Part shown: positions 53,401 through 62,034 of the stretch, piece after piece
How positions within the stretch are numbered: the stretch's first letter is position 1
Layout of the letters: every line of letters begins with the position of its first letter
DNA from: Cyanoderma ruficeps
Taxonomy: Eukaryota > Chordata > Aves > Passeriformes > Timaliidae
Assembly: GCA_008694505.1 (NCBI GenBank)
Contig: VZDJ01000041.1
Location: 4,916,417 to 4,980,416, forward strand
Reading direction: 5' to 3'
Length of the DNA stretch: 64,000 bases
Position numbers and translations under genes: made by a program
The notes under the pieces: model-generated
Databases searched by the model: none
What the model saw: the letters and a program-made list of their open reading frames with translations, nothing else
Told to the model about the DNA's origin: nothing

Positions 53401-55532
53401 TTTTGGTTATGCTTCTACTTATTTATATGTGATCCTTTAAAGGATGACTATTGTGATTCTCAGATACCATTAATGTTTGTTAGTACAGCTGGTCACTGAC
53501 CAACAAGTGACTGGCAGCTGTGCCTCTTTCATCCACAACTATGGATCATTTCCCATCTCTTCTGCTTCCCAGCATGGCAATCTAAGCACCTTCAAACAAC
53601 ACAACATCTCTTCTTAGGGAAGGAAAATCCTATGAAGTGTCACAGCTTGAAACCGCATACAGTTTAGATTTAATATTTACAGAATATAATCTATTAAGGT
53701 ATTACTTAGCTGTTTGAAACATCTGTTTGACAGAGAAAGACACTCAATGACAATAAACAAAGGAGGATGCATGAGAAAATAGAACTTCTGGAAGCCAAGA
53801 TGGAAGAACTAGAAAAAGAAAATCAAGTGTTAAATAGGTAATAAACTTTGCTTTTTCTTCGCTTGAAAAATTACATGTGCTCAAGGTATGACTTAAAAAT
53901 ATGGAGTATTTTTGAAGATACATGGTATCTAGATTTGTAACCAGAGTCCAGTCTAATGGCCTCTACAGCACTAGAATTCTTTGAAAAGATTTTGTTTAGG
54001 ATGGGCAGCTGAGAGCTTATGAGACAACTGCAGGGCTGTCTCTTCAAGAAGAAAAAGAGAAAGAATACCTGATGGGCACAGTTGCAGGAATCCCTTCAAA
54101 AGAAGGAAGTGACAAGACTTCAGAATTGCAAGAAAAACAGACAGGGCATCCTCTTTGAAAGATGAAGTCCTGGTTTTTCTCTCTTCATTGAGCCCCTATG
54201 GAGGGCTTGATTTCAATAATTAATTTAATGTGGCATCTCTGACTTACTACTGTGAATGGTATTAAAAGCTTAATTTATGTAAACTCTAATCTGTGATAGA
54301 GCAGATAGCTAATTATGTAGAGGGACATTTAGACAGACATGTAAGCAAAAGAATATACGCAAACCTTCTACCTTCCAGTCCTTCTGTGTAAGGATAGATA
54401 GAAACTGGGGGTGTTAAACAGCAGAGCAGTTGTGGAGAGATGTGCTGCTGTGCTGGGATAACAAAGATCTTGAGCAATAAGAAATGTGTTAATTCCTAGA
54501 CAGAATGTTTCCTCTGAAGAATACGCTCGCCTCCAGAAGAGGCTAAAGGACTTGCAACGTCGGCACAATGAATTCCGGAGTATAATTCTGAATCCTGACA
54601 TACCGTCACTCAATCCAGTCGGTACAATGGCATCGTCTGCCTTGCCTCCTGGGCCCGCAACGTCCTTCTCCTTTCTTCAGGTGGTGATGTATTACAAGTT
54701 GTGAAAATAATACAGCAAAAGAGGGTACTGAAACAGTTCTTTTTTACCAACCTTAGTCTTAAGGAAGGCATATTTCATCTTTGAACTGAAGTAAGAAATT
54801 TTGAGTTATCTAGAGATGTTTCCTTCCTCACAATAGGAAGGAGTACTTGAAAGACAAAGGATTTGTTACAGAATGTAACAACTGGGTAGTTTTAAGCCAG
54901 TTCTCCATACTTTGTCCTTCCCCTCAGAGGCTTTAAATGGCTCCTTCTGAGAAAGAAATGCTAGTGTTGTTCTCACACCATGGTTTCATTGCTACAAAGC
55001 AGTACTGGTGCTCTGGATTTCTTGTGTGGTTAAAAGCATCTTAGGCTAAGCTGCTGAGGGTGAAAATCTCTCTGGCTGAGGTTGACCAGATTCATGGCTC
55101 CTGAAACCTCAGGTTTGTGTGCTTCATCTGAGAGGAAGAAGAGCTGCAAATGTCTTCCTTCCAAATGCTGTTCATCAAGAATGTCAGAAAAATACCTACA
55201 AAACACTAACGAGTAAAATTTAACAAATAAAGATGTTTTGGACTTTACAGATTTTATTTTCCTTAAAGAAAATTAATGTATTGCTCATTTTGGTCCTTTG
55301 TAAGTATGCACAATGTAACAGAGCTGCTTTTTTTTCTTTTAATTTCAAGGAGGAGCAGCATCAAAGAGAGCTTGCCCTGCTTGGCAAGCGGTTGGAAGAA
55401 CTAGAAACCAGACAAAGAAAACAGCTGGAAGATCTTGGACCATCTAGAGAGCGGGTAATGGTGGGGTACAGGGACTTGGCAAGAAATAAGATCACTGGAG
55501 AAGATGAAGCACAATGCGAGGACTCCAAATAA
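38325..55532 (+). CDS. CEP83: CEP83, centrosomal protein 83 (CCDC41), complete 15-exon coding sequence
   Basis: Joined exons: 38325-38473, 38834-38984, 40207-40299, 40585-40716, 43135-43386, 44662-44793, 46350-46464, 47907-48051, 48168-48317, 48969-49044, 50132-50289, 52958-53087, 53734-53837, 54500-54680, 55350-55532. They total 2151 nt, one frame, 716 residues; the human protein is about 701. Nearly the whole product is heptad-rich coiled coil (about residues 25-690) with CEP83 stretches such as [48 protein letters not shown] and EEQHQRE. CEP83 is the base of the centriole distal appendages: it recruits other appendage proteins and is needed to dock the mother centriole to membrane in ciliogenesis. 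The start was chosen at AAAATGG (strong Kozak); it aligns with an internal Met of the human N-terminus, so the bird form is a little shorter there. Odd points: an apparent GC-AG intron after 53087 and a divergent C-terminus. Confidence 0.95.
38834..38984 (+). CDS. CEP83: CEP83 coding exon 2
   Basis: Acceptor TTTTTCAG to 38833, donor CAG|GTGAGA at 38985. Encodes [19 protein letters not shown] and on to LEQVKLQ, coiled coil; ends in phase 0. Confidence 0.95.
40207..40299 (+). CDS. CEP83: CEP83 coding exon 3
   Basis: Acceptor TGTTTTAAG to 40206, donor AAT|GTAAGT at 40300. Encodes [19 protein letters not shown] then [12 protein letters not shown], a highly conserved CEP83 segment. Confidence 0.96.
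40585..40716 (+). CDS. CEP83: CEP83 coding exon 4
   Basis: Acceptor CTAACTTAG to 40584 after a T run, donor GAG|GTATGT at 40717. Encodes [20 protein letters not shown] and then [18 protein letters not shown], among the best conserved parts of CEP83. Confidence 0.96.
42015..42115 (+). repeat. T/G-rich low-complexity tract next to CR1
   Basis: About 100 bases dominated by T and G (GGGGTTTTGTTGTTGTTACT to GTTTTGTTTGTTGTCTGTTG), lying about 55 bp left of the antisense CR1 tail. Confidence 0.75.
42172..42965 (-). mobile_element. CR1 LINE fragment, antisense to CEP83
   Basis: Read on the minus strand, the element ends at about 42172 with a degenerate CR1 tail (AGTCTCTTCCAACTTACC, then TTATGATTCCACTATAC). 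On the plus strand it shows CR1 3'-region blocks such as AATGTTTAGCTTGTTGTCCA followed by CTTGGACCCCCAGATCCTTT, and AGCTTGTCCAGATTCTTCTG. It is diverged and 5'-truncated, with no intact frame. Being in reverse orientation inside an intron is the tolerated state for such insertions. Confidence 0.8.
43135..43386 (+). CDS. CEP83: CEP83 coding exon 5 (largest)
   Basis: Acceptor AACTGTCAG to 43134, donor GAG|GTAAGA at 43387. Encodes 84 residues beginning [16 protein letters not shown] and ending [12 protein letters not shown], coiled coil. Confidence 0.96.
43387..44661 (+). other. CEP83: CEP83 intron 43387-44661
   Basis: A 1275-bp GT-AG intron. A 124-codon open frame at 43798-44172 shows no recognisable protein features and is taken as chance. 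No repeat seen. Confidence 0.85.
44662..44793 (+). CDS. CEP83: CEP83 coding exon 6
   Basis: Acceptor CATTCAAG to 44661, donor CAA|GTAAGT at 44794. Encodes [17 protein letters not shown] then [16 protein letters not shown], coiled coil. Confidence 0.95.
44794..46349 (+). other. CEP83: CEP83 intron 44794-46349
   Basis: A 1556-bp GT-AG intron with T runs near 45021 (interrupted by an ambiguous base at 45037) and 45311-45324. No gene or repeat family recognised. Confidence 0.85.
46350..46464 (+). CDS. CEP83: CEP83 coding exon 7
   Basis: Acceptor AATTCACAG to 46349, donor ATG|GTAAAG at 46465. Encodes [19 protein letters not shown] then RNKIQSEMD, and ends with the first base of a Gly codon. Confidence 0.95.
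46465..47906 (+). other. CEP83: CEP83 intron 46465-47906
   Basis: A 1442-bp GT-AG intron, AT-rich, with a short G/T tract near 46812-46830. Nothing else recognised. Confidence 0.85.
47907..48051 (+). CDS. CEP83: CEP83 coding exon 8
   Basis: Acceptor ATTATGCAG to 47906, donor GAA|GTATGT at 48052. Encodes [16 protein letters not shown] and [20 protein letters not shown], nearly identical to the mammalian protein. The following intron is only 116 bp. Confidence 0.96.
48168..48317 (+). CDS. CEP83: CEP83 coding exon 9
   Basis: Acceptor TGTCTTAG to 48167, donor GCG|GTAGTG at 48318 (less usual G at +4). Encodes [20 protein letters not shown] then [18 protein letters not shown], a strong CEP83 match. 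Confidence 0.95.
48318..48968 (+). other. CEP83: CEP83 intron 48318-48968
   Basis: A 651-bp GT-AG intron. No feature recognised. Confidence 0.85.
48969..49044 (+). CDS. CEP83: CEP83 coding exon 10
   Basis: Acceptor AATTTTAG to 48968, donor CAG|GTAAGG at 49045. Encodes [20 protein letters not shown] then ANLKQ. This is the most divergent internal exon relative to mammals, but the frame and both splice sites are intact. Confidence 0.92.
49045..50131 (+). other. CEP83: CEP83 intron 49045-50131
   Basis: A 1087-bp GT-AG intron. It contains an X-box-like GTTGCCATGGAGAC at 49346-49359; no repeat family or RNA gene seen. Confidence 0.85.
50132..50289 (+). CDS. CEP83: CEP83 coding exon 11
   Basis: Acceptor TTTGGTAG to 50131, donor GAA|GTAACT at 50290. 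Encodes [20 protein letters not shown] then [19 protein letters not shown], coiled coil. Confidence 0.95.
50290..52957 (+). other. CEP83: CEP83 intron 50290-52957 (longest between coding exons)
   Basis: A 2668-bp GT-AG intron with a short A/C-rich tract at about 51815-51836. Open frames around 52045-52602 are short and unsupported. No recognised repeat. Confidence 0.85.
52958..53087 (+). CDS. CEP83: CEP83 coding exon 12 (apparent GC donor)
   Basis: Acceptor TCCAAAG to 52957. Encodes [19 protein letters not shown] then [14 protein letters not shown]. The homology and phase to the next exon (RKTLNDNK) require the exon to end at 53087, where the intron begins GCATGT rather than GT. The nearest downstream GT would join out of frame or into a stop, so a GC-AG intron is the simplest reading. 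Confidence 0.92.
53088..53733 (+). other. CEP83: CEP83 GC-AG intron
   Basis: 646 bp, beginning GCATGT and ending TTTGACAG. See exon 12 for why the GC donor is inferred. Confidence 0.8.
53734..53837 (+). CDS. CEP83: CEP83 coding exon 13
   Basis: Acceptor GTTTGACAG to 53733, donor TAG|GTAATA at 53838. Encodes [20 protein letters not shown] then [13 protein letters not shown], and ends in a split Arg codon. Confidence 0.95.
53838..55349 (+). other. CEP83: CEP83 introns 53838-54499 and 54681-55349
   Basis: Two GT-AG introns of 662 and 669 bp flanking exon 14. No repeat or RNA gene recognised. Confidence 0.85.
54500..54680 (+). CDS. CEP83: CEP83 coding exon 14
   Basis: Acceptor AATTCCTAG to 54499, donor CAG|GTGGTG at 54681. 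Encodes [20 protein letters not shown] and [11 protein letters not shown], then a proline/serine-rich non-coiled linker ending SFSFLQ. Confidence 0.95.
55350..55532 (+). CDS. CEP83: CEP83 last coding exon
   Basis: Acceptor AATTTCAAG to 55349. Encodes [20 protein letters not shown] then [10 protein letters not shown], the conserved C-terminal coiled coil. It then continues about 29 residues (from [12 protein letters not shown]) that the human protein, ending near ELGSSGE, lacks. TAA at 55530-55532 overlaps an AATAAA at 55528. A GG|GTAATG donor-like site at 55454/55455 means the extension could be replaced by another 3' exon in some transcripts. Confidence 0.85.
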   Translation, partial: EEQHQRELALLGKRLEELETRQRKQLEDLGPSRERVMVGYRDLARNKITGEDEAQCEDSK

Positions 55533-55879
55533 AATCTGCACACTCTTGATGCTGTTAGCTTTCAATAACTTATCCTTTGTGCTTTTCATATTTTGCCAAA
55601 AACATGGTTGTATGTGCCTGAATAGCATAAAATATATTCTGCATAGTTACCCCTTTGTGGCTTAACTTGCTTAACTGCTGGGTCTGAGGGCGAAAATACC
55701 TTTTCTCACTGGGAAACATAAAAAGGATATGCAGGGTTGCCATTCGTGAGGGGGCTGCACCCTGAATTTGTGTTACCAGTTCAGTGATGTTTAGCATAGC
55801 AGCAGTTACAGGCTCAATATTGGGATTCAACTGCAGACAGTTTGTTTCTGGTCCACTAGAGTTCCCACTTCTCTCAAGT

Positions 55880-57219
55880 GCCCACTCCTCTGGGCGTGTG
55901 TGGGGGAAGTGAAGACGCTTCCACTATAAGCCAAGAGCAGGCTGGGGATGATTTGATGAAGCTGATGATGTTTATCTCAAGGTCCTGAGGGACTGGCTGA
56001 TGTTGTTGCTATGTTTGGAAGTCATTGCAATCAAGTGATGTCCTCAGTGACTGAAAAAAGGGAAAGATTGCTCCCATTTTTAAAAAGGGGAGAAAGAATG
56101 AAAAGAATGAACCATAAAACTTCAGACCGGTGTGCCTCACGTCTGTGTCTGGGATGACCATGGAGCAGATCCTTCTAGAAGATGTGCTGAGGCAAGTAAA
56201 GGACAAGGAAGGCAGCCATCATGACTTTACTATGGGCAAATTGTGCCTGAGCAATATGGCCTTCTGTGATGGAGTGACAGCAACGGTTGATAGGGGGACA
56301 CAAAAAAATGTCATCATTTAGGCTTCTCTAAAGCTTTTGATAAGGTTCTACATGACATGCTGATCCCCAGATTGAAGAGACATGGATTTGATAGATGAGT
56401 AGCCATTCAGTGGATAAGGAATTGGTTGGATGGACACAGCCAGAGAGTTGTGGTCTATGGCTCTCTGTCCAGGTAGTGGATGGTGATGAGTGGAGTCCCT
56501 CAGAGCTCACTCTTGGAGCTGATGCTCTTCAGTACCTTCATCGATGACAGACAGTGAGACCGAGGGCAGCCTCAGCAGGTTTGATGACAGGAAGCTGAGC
56601 TCTGCAGTTGACACAACAGAAGGAAAGGATGTCATCCAGAAGTGGGCCCATGGGGACATTATATAGTTCAGCAAGTCTAAGTGCAAGGTGCTGCATCTGG
56701 GTAGGGAAAAATCCCAAATATGAGCATTGACTGGGAAAAGAAGCCACTGAGAGCATCCCTGCCGAGAAGGATGGGGGAGTTACAGACAAAGGGCCAGTTA
56801 GAGCCAGCAGTGTGCATTCACAGCCCTGAAGGCCAGCCACATCCTGGGCTGCAGCAAAAGCAGCATAGCCAGCAGGGCAAGGGAGGCTTCAGGGAAACAT
56901 TAGTCTTCCAGTACCTAAAAAGGGCTATTAAAAGGAGAAGGACTTTTTCCATGTCCAGAGAGTGTCAGGAGAAGGGGCAATGGTTTTAAACTGAAAAAGG
57001 CCAGGTTTAGATATTAGGAAGAAATTCTTTACTGTGAGGGTGGTGAGGTACTGGAACAGGTTGTCCAGAGAAGTTGTGGATGCCCCAGTCCTGGATGTGT
57101 TCAAGGCCAGGTTGGATGGGGCTTTGAGCAACCTGTACTAGTGGAAGGTGTGCCTTCCCATAGCAGGGGGATTGGAACCAGATGATCTTCCAACACAAAC
57201 CATTCTGTGATTCTGTGAA
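55880..57219 (+). mobile_element. CR1 LINE fragment (RT domain to 3' tail), sense orientation, just after CEP83
   Basis: The left part carries CR1 ORF2 blocks: CCCATTTTTAAAAAGGGGAG, then frames reading LTSV and [13 protein letters not shown], and [14 protein letters not shown] in the reverse-transcriptase region. The right part is the CR1 3' region (GTGGTGAGGTACTGGAACAG, CAAGGCCAGGTTGGATGGGG). It ends in the octamer tail ATTCTGTGATTCTGTGA at 57202-57218. Stops and frameshifts break the frame throughout, so it is inactive. It begins only about 350 bp after the CEP83 stop and lies in the same orientation, so it may be part of longer CEP83 3'UTRs. Confidence 0.9.
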
Positions 57220-57339
57220 CCATTGCCAAGACTCCTCCTTGATAAAGTTTGTTTTTCAGTGTTTTTCCATGAAGTCAAAACAATAATTAATCTTAGCACA
57301 AGAAACTGAAAATTGTTTTTCAGGGTTTGGGTTGTTTAA

Positions 57340-57345
57340 AATAAA
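57340..57345 (+). terminator. CEP83: Candidate poly(A) signal downstream of CEP83
   Basis: AATAAA in TTTAAAATAAAACTG, 1.8 kb after the CEP83 stop and just beyond the CR1 tail. A nearer AATAAA at 55528-55533 overlaps the stop codon itself. Which is used cannot be told from sequence. Confidence 0.3.
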
Positions 57346-58080
57346 ACTGACATTTAATATAAAAACGTAAAACAGTTTTTTAAAAATGCTTTAACACTTA
57401 CTTGATAATATCCTCTTACTCCTTCAATGTGAAAGTTAATGTATGCTACTCTGGGTTGCAGTTTTGATCACTAACAATGCTGTAATCCACATCTAGGTTG
57501 GTATTTTGATGCAGTTAAAAAGGATAAAATGAAATTTTAAAAGCTCTGAAAACTTCTATTTGCTACCCTTGACAATGTGCATCTTGTCTGTAATGGGAAT
57601 AGGCAATAATTATTTTTTTAAAAATATAGTATAGGAGAGATAAGTGTAACAAATTGCCTTCATATTATGTAACTGTTCCTACTCTAATTTGTTAACTACA
57701 ACAAAAGTATTTATTCTAGGTTGAATAGATTTATTTTTTTTTCAGTTCATTATCACTCCAGTAAAAGAATTTTGTGAAAGATCAATTATTTATCTAATTT
57801 TTTTCCCTGATAATCCAATACTGATGACTTTCCTGGAATTGCAGGAATTTTTTTAACTGTGTTTTGTTTGTTTTTATTTGGTTTGTTGGGGTTGTTTTTT
57901 TCAAAATACTTCAACAAAAATACAGGACAGTGAGAATACACTGTGCAATCTTTTGAAATAGGTTATTGAGTATTGCTGTTAGACTGTAGGAATAGTGAAA
58001 GAATGACACTGGCATTGACTCAACTCTTGTCTCCAGAGGCTGCATTTTTCATTTTCCATAGTGTGTAAGTATGAGGATTT

Positions 58081-58440
58081 GTCTTGGTTCCAGCCAGGAC
58101 AGAGTTAATTTGGCGGTTGGGGGGGCGGGGGAAGGGGCCGAGGCTGGGTGCTGGGGTTATTCTACACCACCTCATTTTCCAGGATCAGAGGAAGGGGATC
58201 CTTCTGGGTCATGTAACATGCCGGGCTCCATGTAGTGAGCAACCACGTGTGACTCTGCTTCCCTTCTACCCTCTGTCATTAGTATTGCTGTTACTGATAA
58301 TTTTCTTCTCTCGTTGCTGTTTCCAGTAAGTTGTTCTTCTCTCAACCCGTGATCTTTACCTTTTCTCCCTCCAGTTCTTCACTCCATCTTGCCCCAGGGG
58401 AGGTGAGGCAGTGGAAGAGCAGAGCCTGGTTTCCAGTGTG
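58081..58440 (+). mobile_element. Decayed avian endogenous-retrovirus LTR fragment
   Basis: The left end (GGTTCCAGCCAGGACAGAGT, TTAATTT) and the right part (AAGTTGTTCTTCTCTCAACC, followed by a pyrimidine-rich segment and CCCAGGGGAGGTGAGGCAGTG) match the start and end blocks I recall from common bird LTRs. No internal gag/pol/env coding sequence is present on either side, so it is a solo or truncated LTR. No target-site duplication could be identified. A G-rich stretch at 58119-58137 lies inside it. The family assignment is from memory and should be treated as tentative. Confidence 0.65.
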
Positions 58441-59435
58441 TCAGTGGGAGAACTAAACTGGGAAATACCATTTCTAAACCAGGGCTGCACAATCTTGGGG
58501 AATTTGTTAAACTTCTCTGAGGAAAACAGTGTAGCTATTAGAAGTAACAGAAGCTATTTCTGCTGCCTCCTGCGGTATGAAGTACAAAGTAACTTCTATG
58601 CCTGAGCCAGCTTTGAAAAATAGGACGGTCACCAGCATCTACCAGCATGGAATGGCTGCAAAGAGCAGCTTCGCCTGTCCCCAGCTGTGACCGTGTCAGC
58701 AAGGTCTCTGATGTATTTCTGATGTCAGGGCACAGGGAATGTTTATGCAAACCATGTAAGACTTGGAAGGCAGAAAAAGGGTAATAGCAGGAGGAAGAAT
58801 GATGGTCAGCAGCATCTGGCTGTGGGTTGCCTTTCCCAGTTGGTCTCAAGCTTTTTTGTGTGAAAAATTTCCTGTATTTCCTGTCCCTTAAGCACCTTGT
58901 CCTGAAAGAAGGATTATTGGGTTATCATCCTTTTTAACATTTTTAGCTTTTTAAAAGTATCATCACCCTCAGCGCCTTTAAGCAGTGCAGTTGAAGTGCA
59001 AATCCCAAAGGCTGTGAGGAGGTGTGGGAGGCACTGCACAATCAGCCTGTCCCTAGGCCTGTTGCTGCTTCCCACAGGTGGGAAGACAGCTGGGAATCCT
59101 CCAGTCCAGGGAATCCCCCTCCATTCAGACTCTGTAGGTCACTGCTCAGCAGCTGCTGGAGTTTAGGCCAGTGCCTCCCCTCCCCAGCATCACCAGATGT
59201 TGTATTGTACCTTCCTGTTCCACTTGTTCCCAGTTTTAGTGTGATGTAAGTGTGCTGTGCTGACCTGCATGGCTGTGTCCTGGAGCCCTGCAGGCTGCAG
59301 CTGCAGCACTATTTCTCACTTGATGCCTCTCCATGTCTTACACTCCATTCCTTGCATGACCTTGAACTGTTACCAGCTGTGTTTGCTTTCTTGTAACCAT
59401 TTTAAAGTACACAATCAAACTAACCTCCAAATGCT

Positions 59436-59441
59436 TTTATT
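59436..59441 (-). terminator. PLXNC1: Candidate distal poly(A) signal for PLXNC1
   Basis: TTTATT on the plus strand is AATAAA on the minus strand, about 3.1 kb after the PLXNC1 stop. An alternative at 60334-60339 lies within CTATTTATTTG. Confidence 0.35.
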
Positions 59442-61962
59442 CTAGATAAACCCATACAAACACCAACATGTATTTGTCATTTGCACTGTTTTAACCATTC
59501 ATTTTAAACAACAGATTAACTTCTGTAGAACAGGAATTACTTTACACATTAGTAAGGTTTGACTTCAAACGAGATGACTGCAAAATAATGCTCTGTAAGC
59601 TAGTGTTAGAAACACACTGTTTGCCATAGCAGTTTGCCTGTAAACATGGGAAAGTAAGTTGAAGAGAAGTTTGCTTTTCATTTCTGAGGATGAGATTAGA
59701 CTTGTTGTGTTGCCATAAATACCCACAATAGTCAGAGGTGGTTCTTTTTCTCTGTGTAACAGTAATGGCAAATTGCAGATACGGAAGGTGTGCCAATGTT
59801 TTGTGTGCTGACCCAAACCTACCAAAAGAGCCACAATCACTTAATTATACTTCACATCACTTCGTGAGATCCACTTGATGGGTTACAAAGTCCCAGTACG
59901 ACTTAAAAATGGCTTACTAACAGAGTGACGCTGTTTAGGAGGCTTGAATAAAAGGCAATAATCCTATTCCAGGCTGTAGATAAAGCTACAGGGCCTGCTT
60001 CAACACATACTTAATCTCTAGAAATTAAAGCTATTGTAGCAAACAAGCAGTAGTACAAATACAGAATAGGACTGATTTTCATTTCCTCATCAATATAAAC
60101 ACATATAGTGAAGTTCACAGGATCAGACCCACGCAAACAGATTATATTTTACAGCTTTTCAAGCAGAAATGTTGGAGTTGTTTTTTCTGCCTGTACAGAA
60201 GGTTACTGTTGAACAAAACTATCACAGTTCATTTGAATGCACTGACAGCAAACACCTGAAGTAGAAGAGAACTAACTGGAAAGTGTAATCCGCTCCTGCC
60301 TCTCCTTCAATATCAATTACTGTGCTTTTTCTATTTATTTGATGCTGCTTTAAAAGGTTAGATTAAGAACGATAAAAATCAAGCCCTTACGTGCAGGTAT
60401 TCCAAGCTGAAGTGCTAATCAAACCATGGTCCACTCTGTTAGGACAGAGGGCAAGACAGGTTAGAGGTGGGTGGGGATTTTTTCTAATTAAAATTGAACT
60501 TATCAAAATACATTGTGCCAGGCAGCGAACTGCTGAGAGTACTGCAACATTGTAGTGCAGTGTCCTGAACAAAGCCATACATTCCATCAAGTATAAAGTG
60601 TAAACTTAATAGCAAGTGTAAGACTTGAATTAAAAAAAAAAACCCAACAAAGCCATCACAGTATGGGTTGGTTGGTGGCTGCCCTCTCTGGTACGAAAGA
60701 GGAACAACTTGTGCAATCACACGGTAGGGAGAGGGCAGAGCAGCAGGACCGTGTTTTTGTGTTTGCTTTTCTCTACATTAACAGCCTGCCTTGCCTCTGC
60801 CACAGGTGGTCAGTGTGGGCTGGCACTGGCCGGCCATGGGATTGTGCCTGGGGCCAGCTGCCTTTGTGACCAGAGCAGGCAGCATTAGCACCGATGCCTG
60901 AGCTCTGGGGCTCCCCCAACACAGCACTGTGTGACCTCTGCTGCCTGGGTGCCCTGCGCAGCCGGCTCTGGCTGCTCACAGCCCCGGCACTGGCTTTCTG
61001 TACCAAACCTGGGCCATCTGTGCCATTTGCAGCCCAGGGCACCTTTCCCACAGCCTGTGGGCCACTGCTCTACACCACTCACCTCCAATGGGGGGATCCC
61101 TCCAGAAATGTGTGGAAATGTATCTCCTTGTCATGAATGCCTTACCTCAAATCTAAGGGCACGTAATAGCCTCAGAATGTGCCTCCTGTGGCTGAAGCAG
61201 AGTCCACGGTGACAAACTGTAGTAGAGCGTAGGGTTGTGCCGGTGCCGTAGCCACAGCTGCTCCTCTGTGGCTTTGCTCAGTAACCACTGCATCAGCCTC
61301 ATCCCAGCAGCACAGCCATGCCCTTGTTTTCTAGCTGGGCTCACTTTAGCCACCAATGCAAATGTAATGAGCACCTTCCTTCCAAAACGGCCAAGCTTCA
61401 AAAAACCCCAGCCGGACTAAGGCAGACAGTTACCCCTCCCCACCCCAATCCCAGCATGTTTGTATCAGTGTCTGAAACGCAGTCAGAGATTACACCAGTC
61501 TTCCTGTTCTTAAATATTAAACCAGCCTTTGACCTGACCCCCCCCACATGTTTGCTTTAGGTCTGTGAGGCCCTCATACACAGACGGCAAGGCTGTCAGC
61601 ATTGAGGCATGGGCTGATCGTGCACCTGAGTACAGGTTTATGCACCAAAGTGCAGCCATCATCAGCTGCTTCATCAAATCACAACAGTGTCCTGATGCAG
61701 TGCAGTTTCAGCTGTGAAGCGGCTCACAAGTGTTTCACAGCTTATTTAAGGATGTAAAAGTCAAAAATGTAAACACAGACTGATGGTGGCTGAATGCCCT
61801 TTTCCAAAAGCCTCCCCTTGCCTCTTCCCCTCAGTGGTTCACTTCACTTTGGACTTTCTAACCTCACAAAGGTAAGTCCTGCCATGTGGCATTTGGCCTT
61901 CCAACCTCAGGATAAATGTGTTTAGCAGAAACAGTGGGTCTAAGTGCCACTTTGGTGCCAGG

Positions 61963-62034
61963 TTGTTGTTGGGTTTTTTGATGTGTTTGGGTGTGGGGTG
62001 TTTTTTTTCTTTTTTTTTTCTTTTTTTTTTTTNG
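61963..62034 (+). repeat. T-rich/T-G tract with ambiguous base
   Basis: Starts TTGTTGTTGGGTTTTTTG, passes through GGGTGTGGGGTG and ends in a long T run broken by C and by one N at 62033. Confidence 0.8.

Larger units (their letters stand above)
55533..59435. other. CEP83 3' flank and gap between convergent CEP83 and PLXNC1
   Basis: Holds the CEP83 3'UTR of unknown length, a 1.3-kb CR1 (about 55880-57219), a candidate AATAAA at 57340-57345 after the CR1, a T/G-rich tract at about 57855-57902 and an LTR fragment (about 58081-58440). No gene is supported in the remaining unique sequence. Confidence 0.65.

Noticed and set aside
56130..56321. Open frame with reverse-transcriptase-like residues
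   Set aside because: It is a remnant of the CR1 ORF2, broken by stops and frameshifts, not a host gene.
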